Shown: one piece after another, positions 33,975 to 46,765 of the stretch
How positions within the stretch are numbered: position 1 is the stretch's first letter
Layout: each line of letters opens with the position of its first letter
Source: Deroplatys truncata
Taxonomy: Eukaryota; Arthropoda; Insecta; Mantodea; Mantidae
DNA: 64,000 nucleotides
Direction: 5' to 3'
NCBI GenBank assembly: GCA_030765065.1
Contig: CM060979.1
Span: 110,472,350-110,536,349 of the forward strand
Program-made: the position numbers and the translations under genes
The notes under the pieces: generated by a model
Databases searched by the model: none
Seen by the model: the letters and a program-made list of their open reading frames with translations, nothing else
Told to the model about the DNA's origin: nothing

Positions 33975-35086
33975 CAGTGGCGGCTCTGAGTATAAATTTT
34001 GGGTGTTCACAAAGTGTTAGATTCGGCAGCCCTAAAAATGTGATATATCATCTACTGCTTAATGGTTATGATTATGAACAAACTGATACAACTGTATCCG
34101 CTCCTAATAATAGTAATAATTATATAATACATAACATTGACAAAAGACAGGGTTGTTTTGTGCATTTTTATTGTTTTGTACATAATTTAGTTAGTTTAGA
34201 GCAAAACGAAGTAGTGTGTAAGCTTTAGCTACTTCTTTCTTCATCCAAATATTAATATTACTAATTTATTTGCACTACCAAGTCTCATTTTCTGAAGCAG
34301 GAAAACAGCATAATTGTTTCTTATAAAATGTCCTGTCCCTCCATATAGTCCACACAAAAGTTAATCAATAAAAATACACGTACACTGCATTGTAGGTACA
34401 CGTTAAACAAGGAAAACTATACTGATCATGGCTGACACTATCTATTTATAAAGAAAATCCATTCTTTGTTTTGCAATTGCGCAAATGTCTTTATCACTCT
34501 ATGATTGAAGTTTTAGTATCATAAGATAATATACCATAAATCCATAACATATACAGAAAGTAAGCTTTTCTAGCTATAATATATACTCACATCAGATCTA
34601 AATTTCGCTGCACAGTGAGTGAAGTGGTATTATTGTTCAGTATGCTACCATCTAGCGGGGTTTATGCCAAACTGAAAAGCGAACGGGGGTTCCCAACTTC
34701 CCGCCCATGCACTCTCGCATGAATGAAACTTGTGCAGTAGCGTGGTACCACCTAGTGTCACTGACGTAAACTTGTTGCTGAGAGATGAATGGTAAGGCCC
34801 AGTGCACGTGTTCAAGCGTGCACAAGCCGTATGTATTTCACCCATAAGGTAATTACGTCATACCAGTTGCATATGCGCAAAAACTGATAAAAACGTACAC
34901 AAGTCAAGTTGCCATATCTCTTCGAGTTTAATGGAGAAGCGTGGTGGATTTAAACTTCGTAGACTTTAAATTACTGCATCTATGTTACGTGTAAAAGAAT
35001 TCAAAGAAAATAACCAATAAATCCGGAGGGTGTCAAAAATTAGGGTGTTCACGTGCTCTTGTGTTCTTACACAACAGCCGCCACTG
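33975..35086. mobile_element. Non-autonomous hAT-like transposon, 1112 bp
   Basis: Left end CAGTGGCGGCTCTGAG, right end reversed CAGTGGCGGCTGTTGT. A further inward shared block 'gggtgttcac' appears on the left and reversed (gtgaacaccc) on the right. Flanks GTGGGAGT (33967-33974) and GTAGAAGT (35087-35094) match at 6 of 8 positions, an aged 8-bp duplication as hAT transposases make. CAGTGGCGG ends are typical of some hAT families. There is no transposase inside: the 87-codon frame 33965-34228 has no domain and overlaps the terminus. Confidence 0.8.
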
Positions 35087-35094
35087 GTAGAAGT

Positions 35095-35713
35095 AGCTCT
35101 AATATAGGCGGAGTTTAAGTGATAAAGGCGTGTGATTCTAAATCAGAGAGTTACTCTGGTACCGGTACGCGTACTGATAGATATTCCTTCGTGCACACAT
35201 TCGTCACCCTGGATACTTGTGACGACTCGTGTGTTATTTAAGCGCTTAGTGACACGCTTGTGTGTAAGATTTCATGGCTATCGCGAGGGGTCTTTCTGAG
35301 CAACATTTTAGCGACTCACGGCAAGTTATGCTGCTACCTTCTTTTATTGCGGAAACAGTTATTTCAAACCGTAAAATTCATACTGCAGACGTTAGCAGGA
35401 ATAATAATTCAATATCTCAAGTATTAGATCAGTTTAAATTTCTCAGTCAATTTAACTGGTGTTATCCTTCTCTACACTCACGCATACCCTGAGAAAGCAC
35501 TCATAGCTCTACCACTGGAGCAGCTTGCGCACAAGACAACAGAACGAACTACGAGACAGCATCAGAAGCAATTAAAGTATACGGCTAATAAAATTGCCGA
35601 CAAACGTCCTGTATCAATTTCTATAGCGTAATCTGGGAAACCACACAAACTATTTGGATAATTCTTTCACCTCTAAAGCGCTCTGTCTTACCGACGGTAA
35701 TAACTATGCACAA
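35095..35713. other. Unannotated sequence
   Basis: No recognised repeat or domain. A 72-codon plus-strand frame (35274-35492) is not recognised. Confidence 0.45.
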
Positions 35714-35717
35714 ACTT

Positions 35718-36550
35718 TGTCGCGGTTACTTCGTGTTATCTTATTTGCTGAGTGCCTGTTATTGTTTTACTATTTTGAATTTTGAGTTCTTTGTCCTCCG
35801 GCTAGCTATTATTACCCAGTCAAGCAAATCTCTTGAACAGGGTGTGTAAATGGAAAGGAGTTGTTACTAAAAATAACACTGATAAAGAATTTGTTTTTAC
35901 ACCTTTATTACCGTCACACTTCATTAATTTCACATATTTACTCTTGATACACGCCCGACTGAAACTGTTATATTTTCGAATGTAACTATAATCACTTATT
36001 TGCCGCAAATTATTAATTCGAGTATTTCACATTTTGTAACTAGCTTTACGACGCAAGAGATTCTGTAGTATTGCGCGACGTGTAACCCGTGGTTGATTCT
36101 GTTGAGCTGCGCGACGTGTAACCTGTGAATGATTCTCTTAAACTGTGTGATACTTGTCTATGGCTTTAGAATTTACACACCCTCACCCCAATATGCCTAA
36201 ACATTATAACAGAGCTGCTATTGGTTAATAAAGCGCGCCAACATTAGCGTCTATTTTTATATCCAATCAAAATTACGAACACATATGCTCTAGGCAAAAT
36301 ATTCCCTCCATTTCTAAAGAAAAGCGCGCTACTCTGACGTCATTTGTTTGTCTCTTCTAATTGATAAACAACTCACCCCCTCGTTTCATTGTTACCCGCT
36401 CCTATTGTCAGTTTCAGTGAGGCCGTATAAACTTATTTCATAACAATGCTTATAATTAACAAACATCTCAAATCAATGTCATACAACAATGTTAATTTAC
36501 ACTACAATCACTCTGGCATTCACAGTGTTGTGATATAAAATACTGCCTCA
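35718..36550. mobile_element. Solo LTR, family L2, copy 2 (833 bp)
   Basis: TGTCGCGGTTACTT...ACTGCCTCA with a perfect 4-bp duplication ACTT (35714-35717 and 36551-36554). It is collinear with 16261-17206, lacks the poly(A) insertion, and has three instead of four tandem units of about 36 bp (starting 36059, 36095 and 36131). No internal region is present. Confidence 0.9.
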
Positions 36551-36607
36551 ACTTTTAACTTCAACGTTTAAATGACTAAAATGCCAATAGATATTACAAG
36601 ATAACTG

Positions 36608-36890
36608 AGTTTTATTTATGGACGCTCTTTAACTATTATAGTCCTTAGCGTCGCATTCTATATTGGGCGTGAGAGACCGGAAATTTTGCTCAAATGTCAC
36701 TTTATCAGGTTTGAGGTGTTTTAGATGCCGTAAATCTACGACACGTGACCAGTTGTTTTACTTCCCTTCCGAGGGAAGCCATTCTAAGGATTTTTACGCC
36801 AGGAAAAAAAATCCATCGCCCTCCGCCGGGTTTGAACCCGCGACCTCGGGACCCAGAGGCTAAATATTACAAGGCCTGGATATCCGAATA
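36608..36890 (-). repeat. SINE family D, near-complete copy
   Basis: On the minus strand the tRNA-like head includes 'gtcgcgggttcaaacccggc' (B-box and T stem, about 36845-36826). The body follows: 'ggagggcgatgg', 'cgtaaaaatccttagaatgg', 'cgtagatttacggcatc', ending 'ccataaataaaactc'. It shares its whole body with 18775-19009. Confidence 0.85.
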
Positions 36891-38640
36891 CTTTATTGGA
36901 GTCATAAAAGAACATACTTTCGAAATAGCCTTAGACTTTTCGTTGAGGATGCCACTGGATATAAACTAGCTGTTAGTCATTGAAAATTCCTGTAAAAGAA
37001 GTATTCCATTACAAGTAATAGGTATACATAAATGGTCACGATTTAGTAATTAAAAAAACCATAAAACGAGCAAAATAAAAGACAATTGGATTCTGATTAT
37101 AAGGGTTCGATATTTACTACGATACTTTGGCAAAGCCTTTCAATAACCCTTATGCGTGTTGTATTTCCTGTATATGGTGTAATTGGGTTATTATCAGAGT
37201 ATGCTAAATGATTGTATTAATAGAAAATGGTCTAGCGTAACATCAGCAATTCCTCTATCGATTTTTATTGGTAATTAACAACTAAGAAGTTTATATTTTC
37301 AGATTAGGTAAGTGTCATATTCAAAATGTTTAACTTGTTGGCCTAGAAGAGGGGTGGTTCTTCAAATTAAGCAGCTTCGCCCCCATTAATTCGTTTCATG
37401 TTGATTTTAGGCGTTTCTGTGTAAATTGTGTAACCGTTATGTTATTTGATAACGACGGGACCAAGAGAAGATACAAAGGTTTACATTTTCATCTATTGTG
37501 ATTATTTAAAAATTACTGGACAATTCCGATATGATCAAACCTGTCTTTCCATTTTCGTCTTTCTGTTTCTATAGCTACCTACGTCTTCTCCTCTCTGGTA
37601 TTTATTTTATAGGTGTTCGGTAACAATTTTTGGACATCATCTTCTGAGCACGATGTTTCCATTTTTTATTTGGTATGCTCTTAATTGTAAGTTTTAATAC
37701 CTATGTTCATTTATTTCATGTTCCCTCTTTCCATCCTGCGTTGTATTTATGTTTCATTCTTTAGCTTATCAAGAAGAGTTAAGTTCTACTACTTTTGTAC
37801 TGTTTCTAAAGTTGGTATTGTTGGAGGAAGTGTTGCATTAAACATACGATATTAAACATCTCAACATCGTGTTAATACTGCATGCGAGACGTACACGATA
37901 TAACAACTTCTTGCTCTGACTATCTCTGTGGTTTGTTAGCTTCAGGTCACCTAATCCAGAGATCCTCTGTTCGGCTTTGGACTGCAGGGTGGGAATTTTC
38001 TTTAGCTACTATTATTTCCTCTCCTCTCGGGAGTAAAACATACGAATGAGAATGTGAAAACGAAAGCCTAACAATTACTATACATCATTGGCCGCGATAT
38101 GACCTTAAATGTTAAAGGTGGCATATTTATTCTTCCTAATACTTCTTATAGAAATGCTATCAGTAATTTTACTTTCAGTCCCACGCCCAGTTAACATAAA
38201 ACTACAGTAATTTCTTGAAATGTAATGTGACGTATAACTTTAAAATTCGTGGCCAGTGATTCGGAGACCGCGTAACCTATGTCACAAACGCCCATAAGCT
38301 GATTTAAGTTTTCAAGTTTAGCAAAACGGAATACAAGTTCAGTAGCTTTTTGCTAAACTCTATACTGAATTCAGAATTGCCTGTTGCTAATAAATAGTGT
38401 AATCTCGAAACCACGCAGTCGATTTTTGATAATGCTTTCTCACTGAGAAAACTGCTCTCGTTTGTGAATATGGGTTACAATATACCAGGTGGCCTACACA
38501 AGCCGTCCTTAATTGAAGTTAGTTTATACCCGATAGCGCGGATGCCAAAAGGTTTCCTAAGCAGAACTGCAAAGGGGACGCCATACTGACGGATAGGTTA
38601 CGTTAAATGAAAGACCAGTGCTTGAAAACGAATTCTTTAA
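36891..38640. other. Unannotated AT-rich sequence
   Basis: 1.75 kb without recognised repeats, domains or RNA genes. No open frame of 60 codons begins in it after 36969. Confidence 0.5.
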
Positions 38641-38649
38641 CTGCTACTA

Positions 38650-38793
38650 CTGCTTCTATAGCTCCTTCGGTAGAGAAACTGCGTGATATATGAGGTGTTC
38701 CGAGTTCGATTCCCGGCTGGGCTTCAGAAAGTTCTCTTTAAACAAAAGCATTTCACGGTATGCCCAGAGTCTGGTGTTTGAATGTGAGCGTAC

Positions 38794-38840
<47 letters not shown>

Positions 38841-38852
38841 AGTGTGTGTGTG
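38650..38852 (+). repeat. tRNA-like SINE head followed by (TG)n
   Basis: 'tagctccttcggtagag' (A-box-like, 38658) and 'gagttcgattcccggctggg' (B-box and T arm, about 38701) look like a tRNA, but the acceptor stem and anticodon arm do not pair. A (TG)n microsatellite occupies 38797-38838 and continues as imperfect TG/TGGG to 38861. Confidence 0.6.
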
Positions 38853-38861
38853 GTGGGGGGT

Positions 38862-39611
38862 TATCGGTTATTTAATAAGCAATTCGCTCATTAACAAGAA
38901 TTTAGGATTGCCGCTTGACGCAAACCTGAGCACACGTTTCAAATCATTTAGTTCCATGACAGTTAATCTGCAATCAGTACAATTACCTACTATATGGTAC
39001 CAATTGGTGCCGCAAACTTAAGATTAAACAAATGCTATTTCTATTATAGGTGGTTAGAATTAAATTATTTTCTATCATTGCACCATTCATAGTATGTTCA
39101 AAAACATGCCTGCCTTGGTGGACGAACTGATATAAGGGCCTCTCAGGCTCGCGTTCTACTTGGAATGACCCATTGTTTCTTAATATTATTTCAATACGTT
39201 CCAAAAAAGTGCGCAGAAGACCAGATGCCGCATCTGAAGGTGCTCAAAACACAGCCTTCGAGCCATATCCTTGTGTTCGTTATTAGTGAACGTTACCTTT
39301 TTTCTGGATGACCTGACTCGAAGTGCATGCAGGTGCCCATGCAACACTTATCACCATGTAAACACCTGCAGACAGCAGCACTACCTCAGTGACCTTCGCT
39401 TTGTACTTGCATTGCCCCTTTGAACAGCAGGAATGCGGCAACCTCTTTTGCACCGATGTATGCGGGAAATATAAAACTGTAAAAGACAGCTTGTTTGAAC
39501 CATCTGGTATTTCCTAATATTTTAAAACTGGGAGGGGGGTTACACGATCATATATCTCCCAAATTCACTAGAATTTCGAGCATGTACGCATGTGTCAGGT
39601 TATACCGAGAA
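38862..39611. other. Unannotated, moderately GC-rich
   Basis: 39100-39470 is less AT-rich than average and contains a 73-codon minus-strand frame (38983-39204) of unknown nature. No domain is recognised. Confidence 0.4.
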
Positions 39612-40045
39612 AATGGGCTCCGTGATAACATGTCCAGCTCGCTTGCGGGAGGACCTCGGCTCGACTCCCGGCGGCCGCCCACCCTGAGTTTTTCATGGTT
39701 TTCCCTGGTCGTAGGCGAATGCAAGGATGGTTTCTCCTCTACCACGATTTCCGTTCCTTCATTTCCTTTTCATTCTGTTTTCTTCTTTTGTTTCAGGTGT
39801 GCTTCGAGGTTTGGTGTCGTCAGGCGGTGCCAGATAGATGGCGCGGATGCTTGCTCTAAGGAAAGAGTATTCTTCCAGGCCTGCTTGGTTAAAAGCGTAG
39901 CTCCAGTGGTGGGTCTGGTCTTCGAGTCACGATGTGTTACGGACATCCTCGCGTCTCTTTGGCTTGTCTGACTGCGGCCTGTAGCCTCCTGTGGTTCCTT
40001 CATCCTTTCCTACTGGGGTAGTACAGCCGCAATAAATCTCACGTA
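39612..40045 (+). repeat. SINE family B, copy 3
   Basis: Head with 'ctcggctcgactcccgg' (B-box, about 39656), then the shared body: 'gagtttttcatggttttccc', 'accacgatttccgttcc', 'tttcaggtgtgcttcgagg', 'cagatagatggcgcggatg', 'ctgcggcctgtagcctcctg' and 'tagtacagccgcaat'. A 158-codon frame (39495-39971) runs through it and has no domain. Confidence 0.85.
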
Positions 40046-42620
40046 GTCATATTCATATTGTTTTACTCCCCTCCGATAAGGTGGATTTTTTTTTATTTAT
40101 TTCAACGATTGCTTTTATTGCTTATTCGGACAATACGTTTGTGGTTTAGGATATGAACAGATTACAGCCACTTTACAGCTTCCAAACTACCCCTATCTTA
40201 TTTTAAAACGCTTCAGATAATCTGCAACGTTCGAATCAATCTGGAAAAAACTTTGATCAGTGTCAATTTAGGACTCGGCAAAGATTATAGTCTACCTTAC
40301 AATTGTTGCATACCTGTAAACCATTATATATGGATATGCATCATTTTGACCTATCTAGACGAAACATTAAATGACTGCTCGACTTTCAAAAAGTAACCCT
40401 AGAAGAACGTTCAATCTCTTACAAATCTGCTCATGCTTTAGCATCCAGCATCCTGCATTTTTCAGTATCTACTCTTATATTTATTTTCAATCCGTTACCT
40501 GCGAATCTACTGTTTGAACTATCCATGAAAAACTTTGGGCAATTGCATTTTAAAATGCATCAAAATTACGCTCTTCCTACCACTTGAAAAGTTACATCGT
40601 TTGATCTCTCTAGATAGAACTTCTGTCACACCGTAAAGATTGTGGGTTACCTCATAACCCGATCCGGAATTTGATGAAATAAAAATGTTTGAAAAATGAG
40701 TTATAAATTTATTCTAAATTTTTAAAAAACTGGGATGATAATTACAAAAAGCTGTTAGAACCGATACTTATTTAATTTATTAGAATTAGTCCACAGAAAG
40801 TTATAACTTAATTTATACATGGGTATAACTGCTATACAAGCAGAACAAAAGTTGGTATAAGAATAATGATGAGATAATTTATAAATTAACTTGTATATGT
40901 ACCATGTTCTTGCTTTCAAAAAGAAAATTAAGAAAATTGATGCAGGTCTTACAAAAATGTAGTATTAACTTTCTAAGTCATAAATTATATGGAATTATAG
41001 CGAATGGCTTCACAGCCTGTGACAACAGCAACCTGCACACTCATTAGCGCAAAAAAGGGAGCATTAACCTCTCTCATTCCTAGTTTGGGACAGGAATTCA
41101 TAACTGTAGTGACACTTTCTCCACTGACAATAGCCACCCCTCTACTTGCAAGCAACCCTTTGCAGACTAACCACTAATAGGAATTTTATGGGTTTTTTTT
41201 CTAAAGATGTGAGTAAAGGGTGTACTAGGTTACTTTTTTTTTTCTCAGTTGAATAATGAAACTTCCAATGTTTGAAAATTTATATTTACGTAAAATATCA
41301 GTAATATAAAACTCTTCATACATGCAATGTAAATGAAAGAAAATTACTAAATAAAGATGCAAATGGGAAGAAAATAACAAAACTATTACGTAAAATCGAA
41401 AAAAGAGCCCTAAAATAGAAAGTAGTATAAAAAATCGTCTAACAGATATGCTTTTCATAATCTGGGACCCACGATAAGGATTTATTTACACGTTAGCAAT
41501 CCTATGCTGCGACAATTAAGAGATCACGTGTCATTAGAGCCCGGGCCTTGCTCATAACTAACATACTATCACATTCATATTTTTAACTAGGCGCTTAAGC
41601 AGAAATCTTCGCCATTTACGTACATGGATAAAACTGTGCATAGTTGTGCAACAATACTAGGTAAAAATTTACTTTATAAGAATCGAACACTGTAGGTATG
41701 GAAATATCCAAATATTTCATCACTCGTGTACAAAATCTGAAAAGTCTGTCCATCTACACAAAATGTTAATCACTTACCCTTTAGGAGCCATAAAAAATTA
41801 TAGACTATAAAACTTTGGCCATTAATGCTTTATTTCCGGGAATACTGCATGATACTTTACGTCTTTTCAAAAGTCGACTCTTTCCTTACTTTCCATCCCA
41901 TTTCTGCACTGTTTGACCTATTGAACAAAGGTTTCTACACTTACCTACGTTTAGAGCCTGGTGAAAATTACAAGCTAATCTTATTTTCACCAGCTTATAT
42001 AAACACATGATGTAAGCAGTTAGCCAATATAAACTCAGTAGGTAAGTAATGTCTTAAATACATTTTATTGTAAATTACTATGCTTTCTTAAATGGATTTT
42101 TCTGCGCATAGGATAATGTAATGGGGCCCGAAATGAAGATTTGAGCCTAAGAAATAACATTTTATTTAAGGACTGCTATTTATTTGTGTGCCATCTCAAA
42201 AGTTTTGAAATGGGTGGGTGCTTTTAATAAAGTGAAAAGTGCAATTATCCTCCTATTTTACTGAATATGTTTGTAGCTTCATATTATACTTATTTTACTG
42301 TACCTATGTTATTATACCTACTTCATCTTTAAAGCGAAAAGATGCAAAATACCATTTTAAGTAATGGAAGTGTACTAGATAATTGCCTAAGTCCAAAAAG
42401 TCGTTTTAATTTAACACTTCTTAGTGTCAAGCTTTTACTTTGAAACCAAATTCCAGGCAAATGCTGGGTAGGTACCCCAAACTTAGGTCTGAAACGTTTC
42501 CTTCGAAAATTTCTTTCACAAACATAATTTCATTTCATTTACCATCACCAATGTCCACTTCCTGTAATGCCCTATGCAGTAAGAACGGTTGTTAAACATT
42601 ACTTAAAAGAAAAAACAAGT
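40046..42620. other. Unannotated AT-rich sequence, longest blank
   Basis: About 2.6 kb without recognisable elements. The only frames are short and of chance composition (77 codons minus at 41225-41458, 61 plus at 41825-42010). Confidence 0.5.
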
Positions 42621-43067
42621 TCAGTTGAACCGAAGTCTGTAACAAACAGAGTTACATATGTTTTTTTCCTCACATCCTTTGTGTACGTACATACACTTCA
42701 TATCTAAGGACTCATCCATGTCACGCAGGGTGTGACAACCTGTTAATACCAATCGAGGGTTTGGTACACTACTGCAGGCAGAAGGACCGGGAGGCAGGAC
42801 TGAATACATCCTTAACTTCACGAGATGTATTGACGTGGTTGTGAACAGGACTGGAGGACGCCAGGCAGAGCAATAAAAAACAGACGGTGAGTCTAGCCTG
42901 GCAGACCGTGGGAGGTCTCCTCCATTGTTCTCGCCTTTTATTTCCTTGTGGTGACAGCGCTGCCACGCCATAAAAGGAAAACAACAATAAAAAAAGAAGA
43001 ACACGCAAAGTAATGCACACACCTCGCTAACAAGTGCCGCTAACGAGTGTCCGTTATTCGCCCGCAA
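42621..43067 (-). other. 148-codon open frame next to a CpG-rich patch
   Basis: One of the three longest open frames in the window, and the only one of these not lying in a SINE. It starts MRANNGHSLAALVSEV, includes a hydrophobic stretch CALLCVFFFFYCCFPF that would pass as a membrane segment, and has no recognised domain. The start codon lies beside the CpG-rich patch at 43020-43310. A consensus-like donor (gagGTGTGTG, minus strand, about 43023) falls 15 codons in, so if real it might be a first exon. I do not call it a gene. Confidence 0.25.
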
Positions 43068-43310
43068 GTTGTGCGCCTGCGCAGTTCAGATGTCGATCGA
43101 TATTTTCGCAAAGTGTGTACAGGCACCGTGTCCCAGGAATATCAAACCTGCCGGGAACAGCAATTTAGTGCCCGTCTGCAAGCTCGCGCTTAGCAACAAT
43201 CTCCATAGCAACTCACTCTTGCTGCTTCGATATTCTGCAACCCGTGAAGCGTGCCTCAACCGAGGCTCGCGACTTATATGTACGAGCTGCAGAGACAACC
43301 TGTAGTAAAT
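43020..43310. promoter_or_regulatory. CpG-rich promoter-like patch
   Basis: About 290 bp rich in CpG compared with the surrounding AT-rich DNA. It contains 'gtgcgcctgcgcag' (43071-43084), close to the NRF1 palindrome TGCGCATGCGCA. On the minus strand it has GTTGCTATGGAGAT (43212-43199), close to an RFX X-box, with a further 'gttgct' half-site beside it. There is no transcript evidence. It could also be part of an unrecognised GC-rich repeat. Confidence 0.35.
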
Positions 43311-44035
43311 ATCTCGACCTAGTTATCAAACTTCTTTTTTGTGTTTTTTTTTCATTTATGTAATACTTGACTCATACCAGGCTTTAAGATCTTGGAGGAA
43401 TATTAACAATATATGCCTCCTAAACACGCATATAAAGAATTGTCCCATACGGACGAATCGAAACAATATGACGTAATTGTCTTTTTGAGGAGGTGGGCAA
43501 TGCATTCGTAGTTAACAATTCTGATATCAGTTTCAGACACAAAAGATGACTATGACTGCTTGAACAAAAGCACTCCGAAACAGCATTTTACACTCTTTTA
43601 AGATCTCCCTAAGTCAATTTTATTTTAATAACTTCCTTATGGTCTCCAGCATGTGAGGAAGAAAATATATAACATAAAATTAACGTCATTATTATTGTTT
43701 TTGTTGTGGTGGTGGTGGTGGTAGTTGTAGTGGTGGTGGTGGTGGTGGTGGTGGTGATGGTGGTGCAAATACGTTATGAGTTTCACTATGTCAGGGGGGA
43801 AATGACATCAGATTTTTACCTAAATTGTTATAGCCTAAAATAAACTGAATACGCATTTTAAATGAATAACATTTTCATCACCATAGGTTCACCTGAAGTA
43901 GATAACCTTCAATAATAGCCATGCTTCTTAGGCGAAATAAAATGGTAAAACCGATATAGAAGTCCGTTTTTAATATTTAGTTGAGTTTAGTACTACTAGG
44001 TTTCCTAATTTGAGCAAAAATGTTTTTAACATATT
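43311..44035. other. Unannotated, with (GTG)n microsatellite
   Basis: A GTG/GGT trinucleotide repeat with interruptions runs at about 43704-43765. No other feature is recognised. Confidence 0.55.
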
Positions 44036-44152
44036 CCTCTACCACGTACATAGTAGGTAGATAAGGTATTGCATTCCACCCAAAAAAATTCTCTACCGTG
44101 ATTTCACCGGAAATGCATGTTTTGAGGCACCTGAATTAAAAAAGGACCATGT

Positions 44153-44190
<38 letters not shown>

Positions 44191-44900
44191 AGCACAACTC
44201 AAAAACGAAAAGTCGGATAAATACCAAACTTGGAATTTAGATTCAGTATCTTCTAAAAATGCGACACGAAAATTTTCAAGAAAAGCTCCCCCCACTACAT
44301 ACTATCCTTTACATGGAACATTTTTCGAAATGTTTGTTTTTCTAAGAAATGGCTCTAACGATTTTGGTTAAAATTCTATATATTAAAGATATTTACATTA
44401 CAAAAATTTAAATGTATATTTTGAATTTTCTGGTAACAGCCTGTGAAATCCACTTCATTTGGAAGAAATGTATAATCTTGTAAACGTTAAGCGATAGACG
44501 AAAGCTTACTACACAAAAAAGGTAGTTCTCTTTAAAACACAAATTTATTTCAAATTAGTCTTTTTGTGGCTTAAGCCATTCCTGAGATATCCGTTATTAA
44601 AGGTTCGAATTGTTCATTTCGTGGTCATTCTCTTAAAGTCCTGTCAACTTTCAGCTGTTTCTCGCGATTGCATGGAAACATGATGGAATTTTAAGGCCAG
44701 CGCATAGCGTCCAGTTCTTAAAAATTTGACTACCGCTGTTCCCTTTATAACCAAAATGAAATGTGCAATGTAGCTATTTCCGGAAAGTTTTATCTTGATT
44801 AAAATAAACAAGATAGGAAAATAACTTTCGTAAGAATAATTTGATATCCGCCAATATGCGCTAGAGGATAGAGAAGCTTATATGAATGTAACACATAACA
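44036..44900 (-). repeat. Family A repeat, inverted near-full copy
   Basis: Minus-strand reading: start 'gttatgtgttacattcata' at about 44900 (family: tgatgtgttacactcac), then 'cgaaaatttt'-type blocks, 'attttaaccaaaatcgttag', 'gttccatgtaaaggatag', 'ttcttgaaaattttcgtgtc', (AC)n at 44155-44188, 'atttcaccggtag'-type block and the decayed terminus near 44036. It confirms the left terminus seen in plus-strand copies. The frame FLENFRVAFLEDTESKFQVW is still open up to the microsatellite. Confidence 0.85.
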
Positions 44901-46765
44901 TTTTTTTAAATTATTTTTCTTCACACTCTATAATTTATGTTTACTGTCAATTTATTAAACAGTTAAAATTTTTATATCTCGAAAATTAGATATTTACTTA
45001 CTCTTAAAGACTATGGAGCAATTTAAAACTTTAATTTTAGAGGAATCTCTGTTAGGTTTTGCAGCATCCTGTGAGTTTTCTCAGTTCCTGTTGCTTCCCT
45101 CCTTGAGCTTTATTTATCATAATTTGCTGTTTAACTATCTGTAGCTATTTTTAAAACTATTTTTAAATATATTTCTCAGGAACCTTTCACACTAAAATTG
45201 CGGAAATTTCCATAAGTAATCGTAGCACTTTGTGGGACCTACTTGATAAACTACCATATTAACTCTCTAAAACTAACATATATGCAAATATATAACAATT
45301 TTATCGTGTTATATCGATAGCTAAAGTAAATTCCCTAATGAAGCAGATTTGTAGGTTTAAAAAGCATTAATATTTTTATGACAAAATTTCATCTTCATAT
45401 AATAAGCCAGTAATAATGAACTTAGTAACTTAGTAAGTTTAACACTGGAAATAAAGGAAATTTTAACTGCTCTTAAAATAGAAACCAGATGGGTGGAAAA
45501 CTCATGGGATCAGGAACGTACGTTGATGATAATAGTCATCATCAACATGAACATCATCATCAGTTAACAAGACAATGCAAAGAGTGTCTGTTGAGTTGCT
45601 GGTTCTCTAAGCTAAATTATACTCTTAGCACAAAACTAGCAATTTTGGAGCGAATTTCGTAAAAGCTTCGCACTCTCTAAGATCTTCCGATGAAAATAAT
45701 CACTTCATTGTTACTCGTAATGCTGTTCCACTTTCAGTTGGATCTGTAGTTTACTATTTGCTGTTGAAAGAGATATGTTTTCTTATATGTGCATATTGTT
45801 TAATCCATTAATTAGTAATGATGGTAAAATCAGAGAAAGAGTGTGAAAGCAGCAGAAATGAAACCGTTGAGACCAACGGCAGGATACCTCTATGTGTACA
45901 GCAACAAAACAAATGGGAATGTACATTCCAAATTAAAAACAATAAAATCTCTACAAAATCTTAATGCGGCAATAGTCTGAAAACCACTCCGTGGAAAATG
46001 CCGCGATTGTTGCTGTAATAAGACTACTGCATAAAATACGAAGTGGCATATTAAAATTATAAGTTAAAGAGTGCAAAATATAACTCCGATATACTACAAC
46101 AGAGCCATAAACGGAAGCATAACTCTTCGGCATTTTCCATTCCCATATTGCACGCGCCCGCCATGAATGGCAGTAAAGTGCCTCGACGGTGTTTATGGAC
46201 TCAAGGGTTCAGAGTCCATTTCTTTCACTACCATACTCTTTACGGAAACACAATGTGAAAGTTGCATCAGATAGCAGCAAATGTTTCAGCTGAAGTAGTG
46301 GGAATATTTCCTACTGCAACTAAATAATCCAACGTAACGCAACGCAACGTAACATCCCTTCTCTTCAGATTATATCACTTCATAGTCACTCTCGTGGCTA
46401 TTTATAGGAAAACCATCTGCTTTCAATTAATCGTAATAAATATCTGTGTAGCACTAGGTTCCACTAGTAATAGTGCGCCTTTTTAAACGCAGGAAACTTA
46501 TCCAACAGTCAAACAAACGTCTGCTTAACAAGCAGCTTTACGTAGTCATGAACTCGTGAAAAAATGTAGACTTTAGTAAGGATGAAAGTAAACATTTAGC
46601 ATAAACCATTAAACGTGGATGAATCTTCCGGATATTTTATAGAAAATTTGGTGAATTGGTGATATTAATACAAATAAGAATGGGCCGCTTAAAATATCAA
46701 ATTCCCAGATGAAATGAACTGCGTATGCGCAGAAAACAAAAGCGCTTGTGTACACGTTAACGGTA
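44901..46765. other. Unannotated AT-rich sequence
   Basis: Nearly 1.9 kb with no recognised element except short simple-sequence patches ('catcatcaacatgaacatca' near 45538; 'aacgtaacgcaacgcaacg' near 46332). Confidence 0.5.

Noticed and set aside
38650..38712. Possible tRNA gene (A- and B-box-like sequences)
   Set aside because: Acceptor and anticodon stems do not pair, and it continues as repeat sequence, so it is a SINE head.
39495..39971. 158-codon plus-strand open frame
   Set aside because: It spans the boundary of SINE family B copy 3. The other two copies have different broken frames.
42621..43067. 148-codon minus-strand frame as a protein-coding gene
   Set aside because: No domain, homology or codon-bias support. 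Kept only as an open frame beside a CpG-rich patch.
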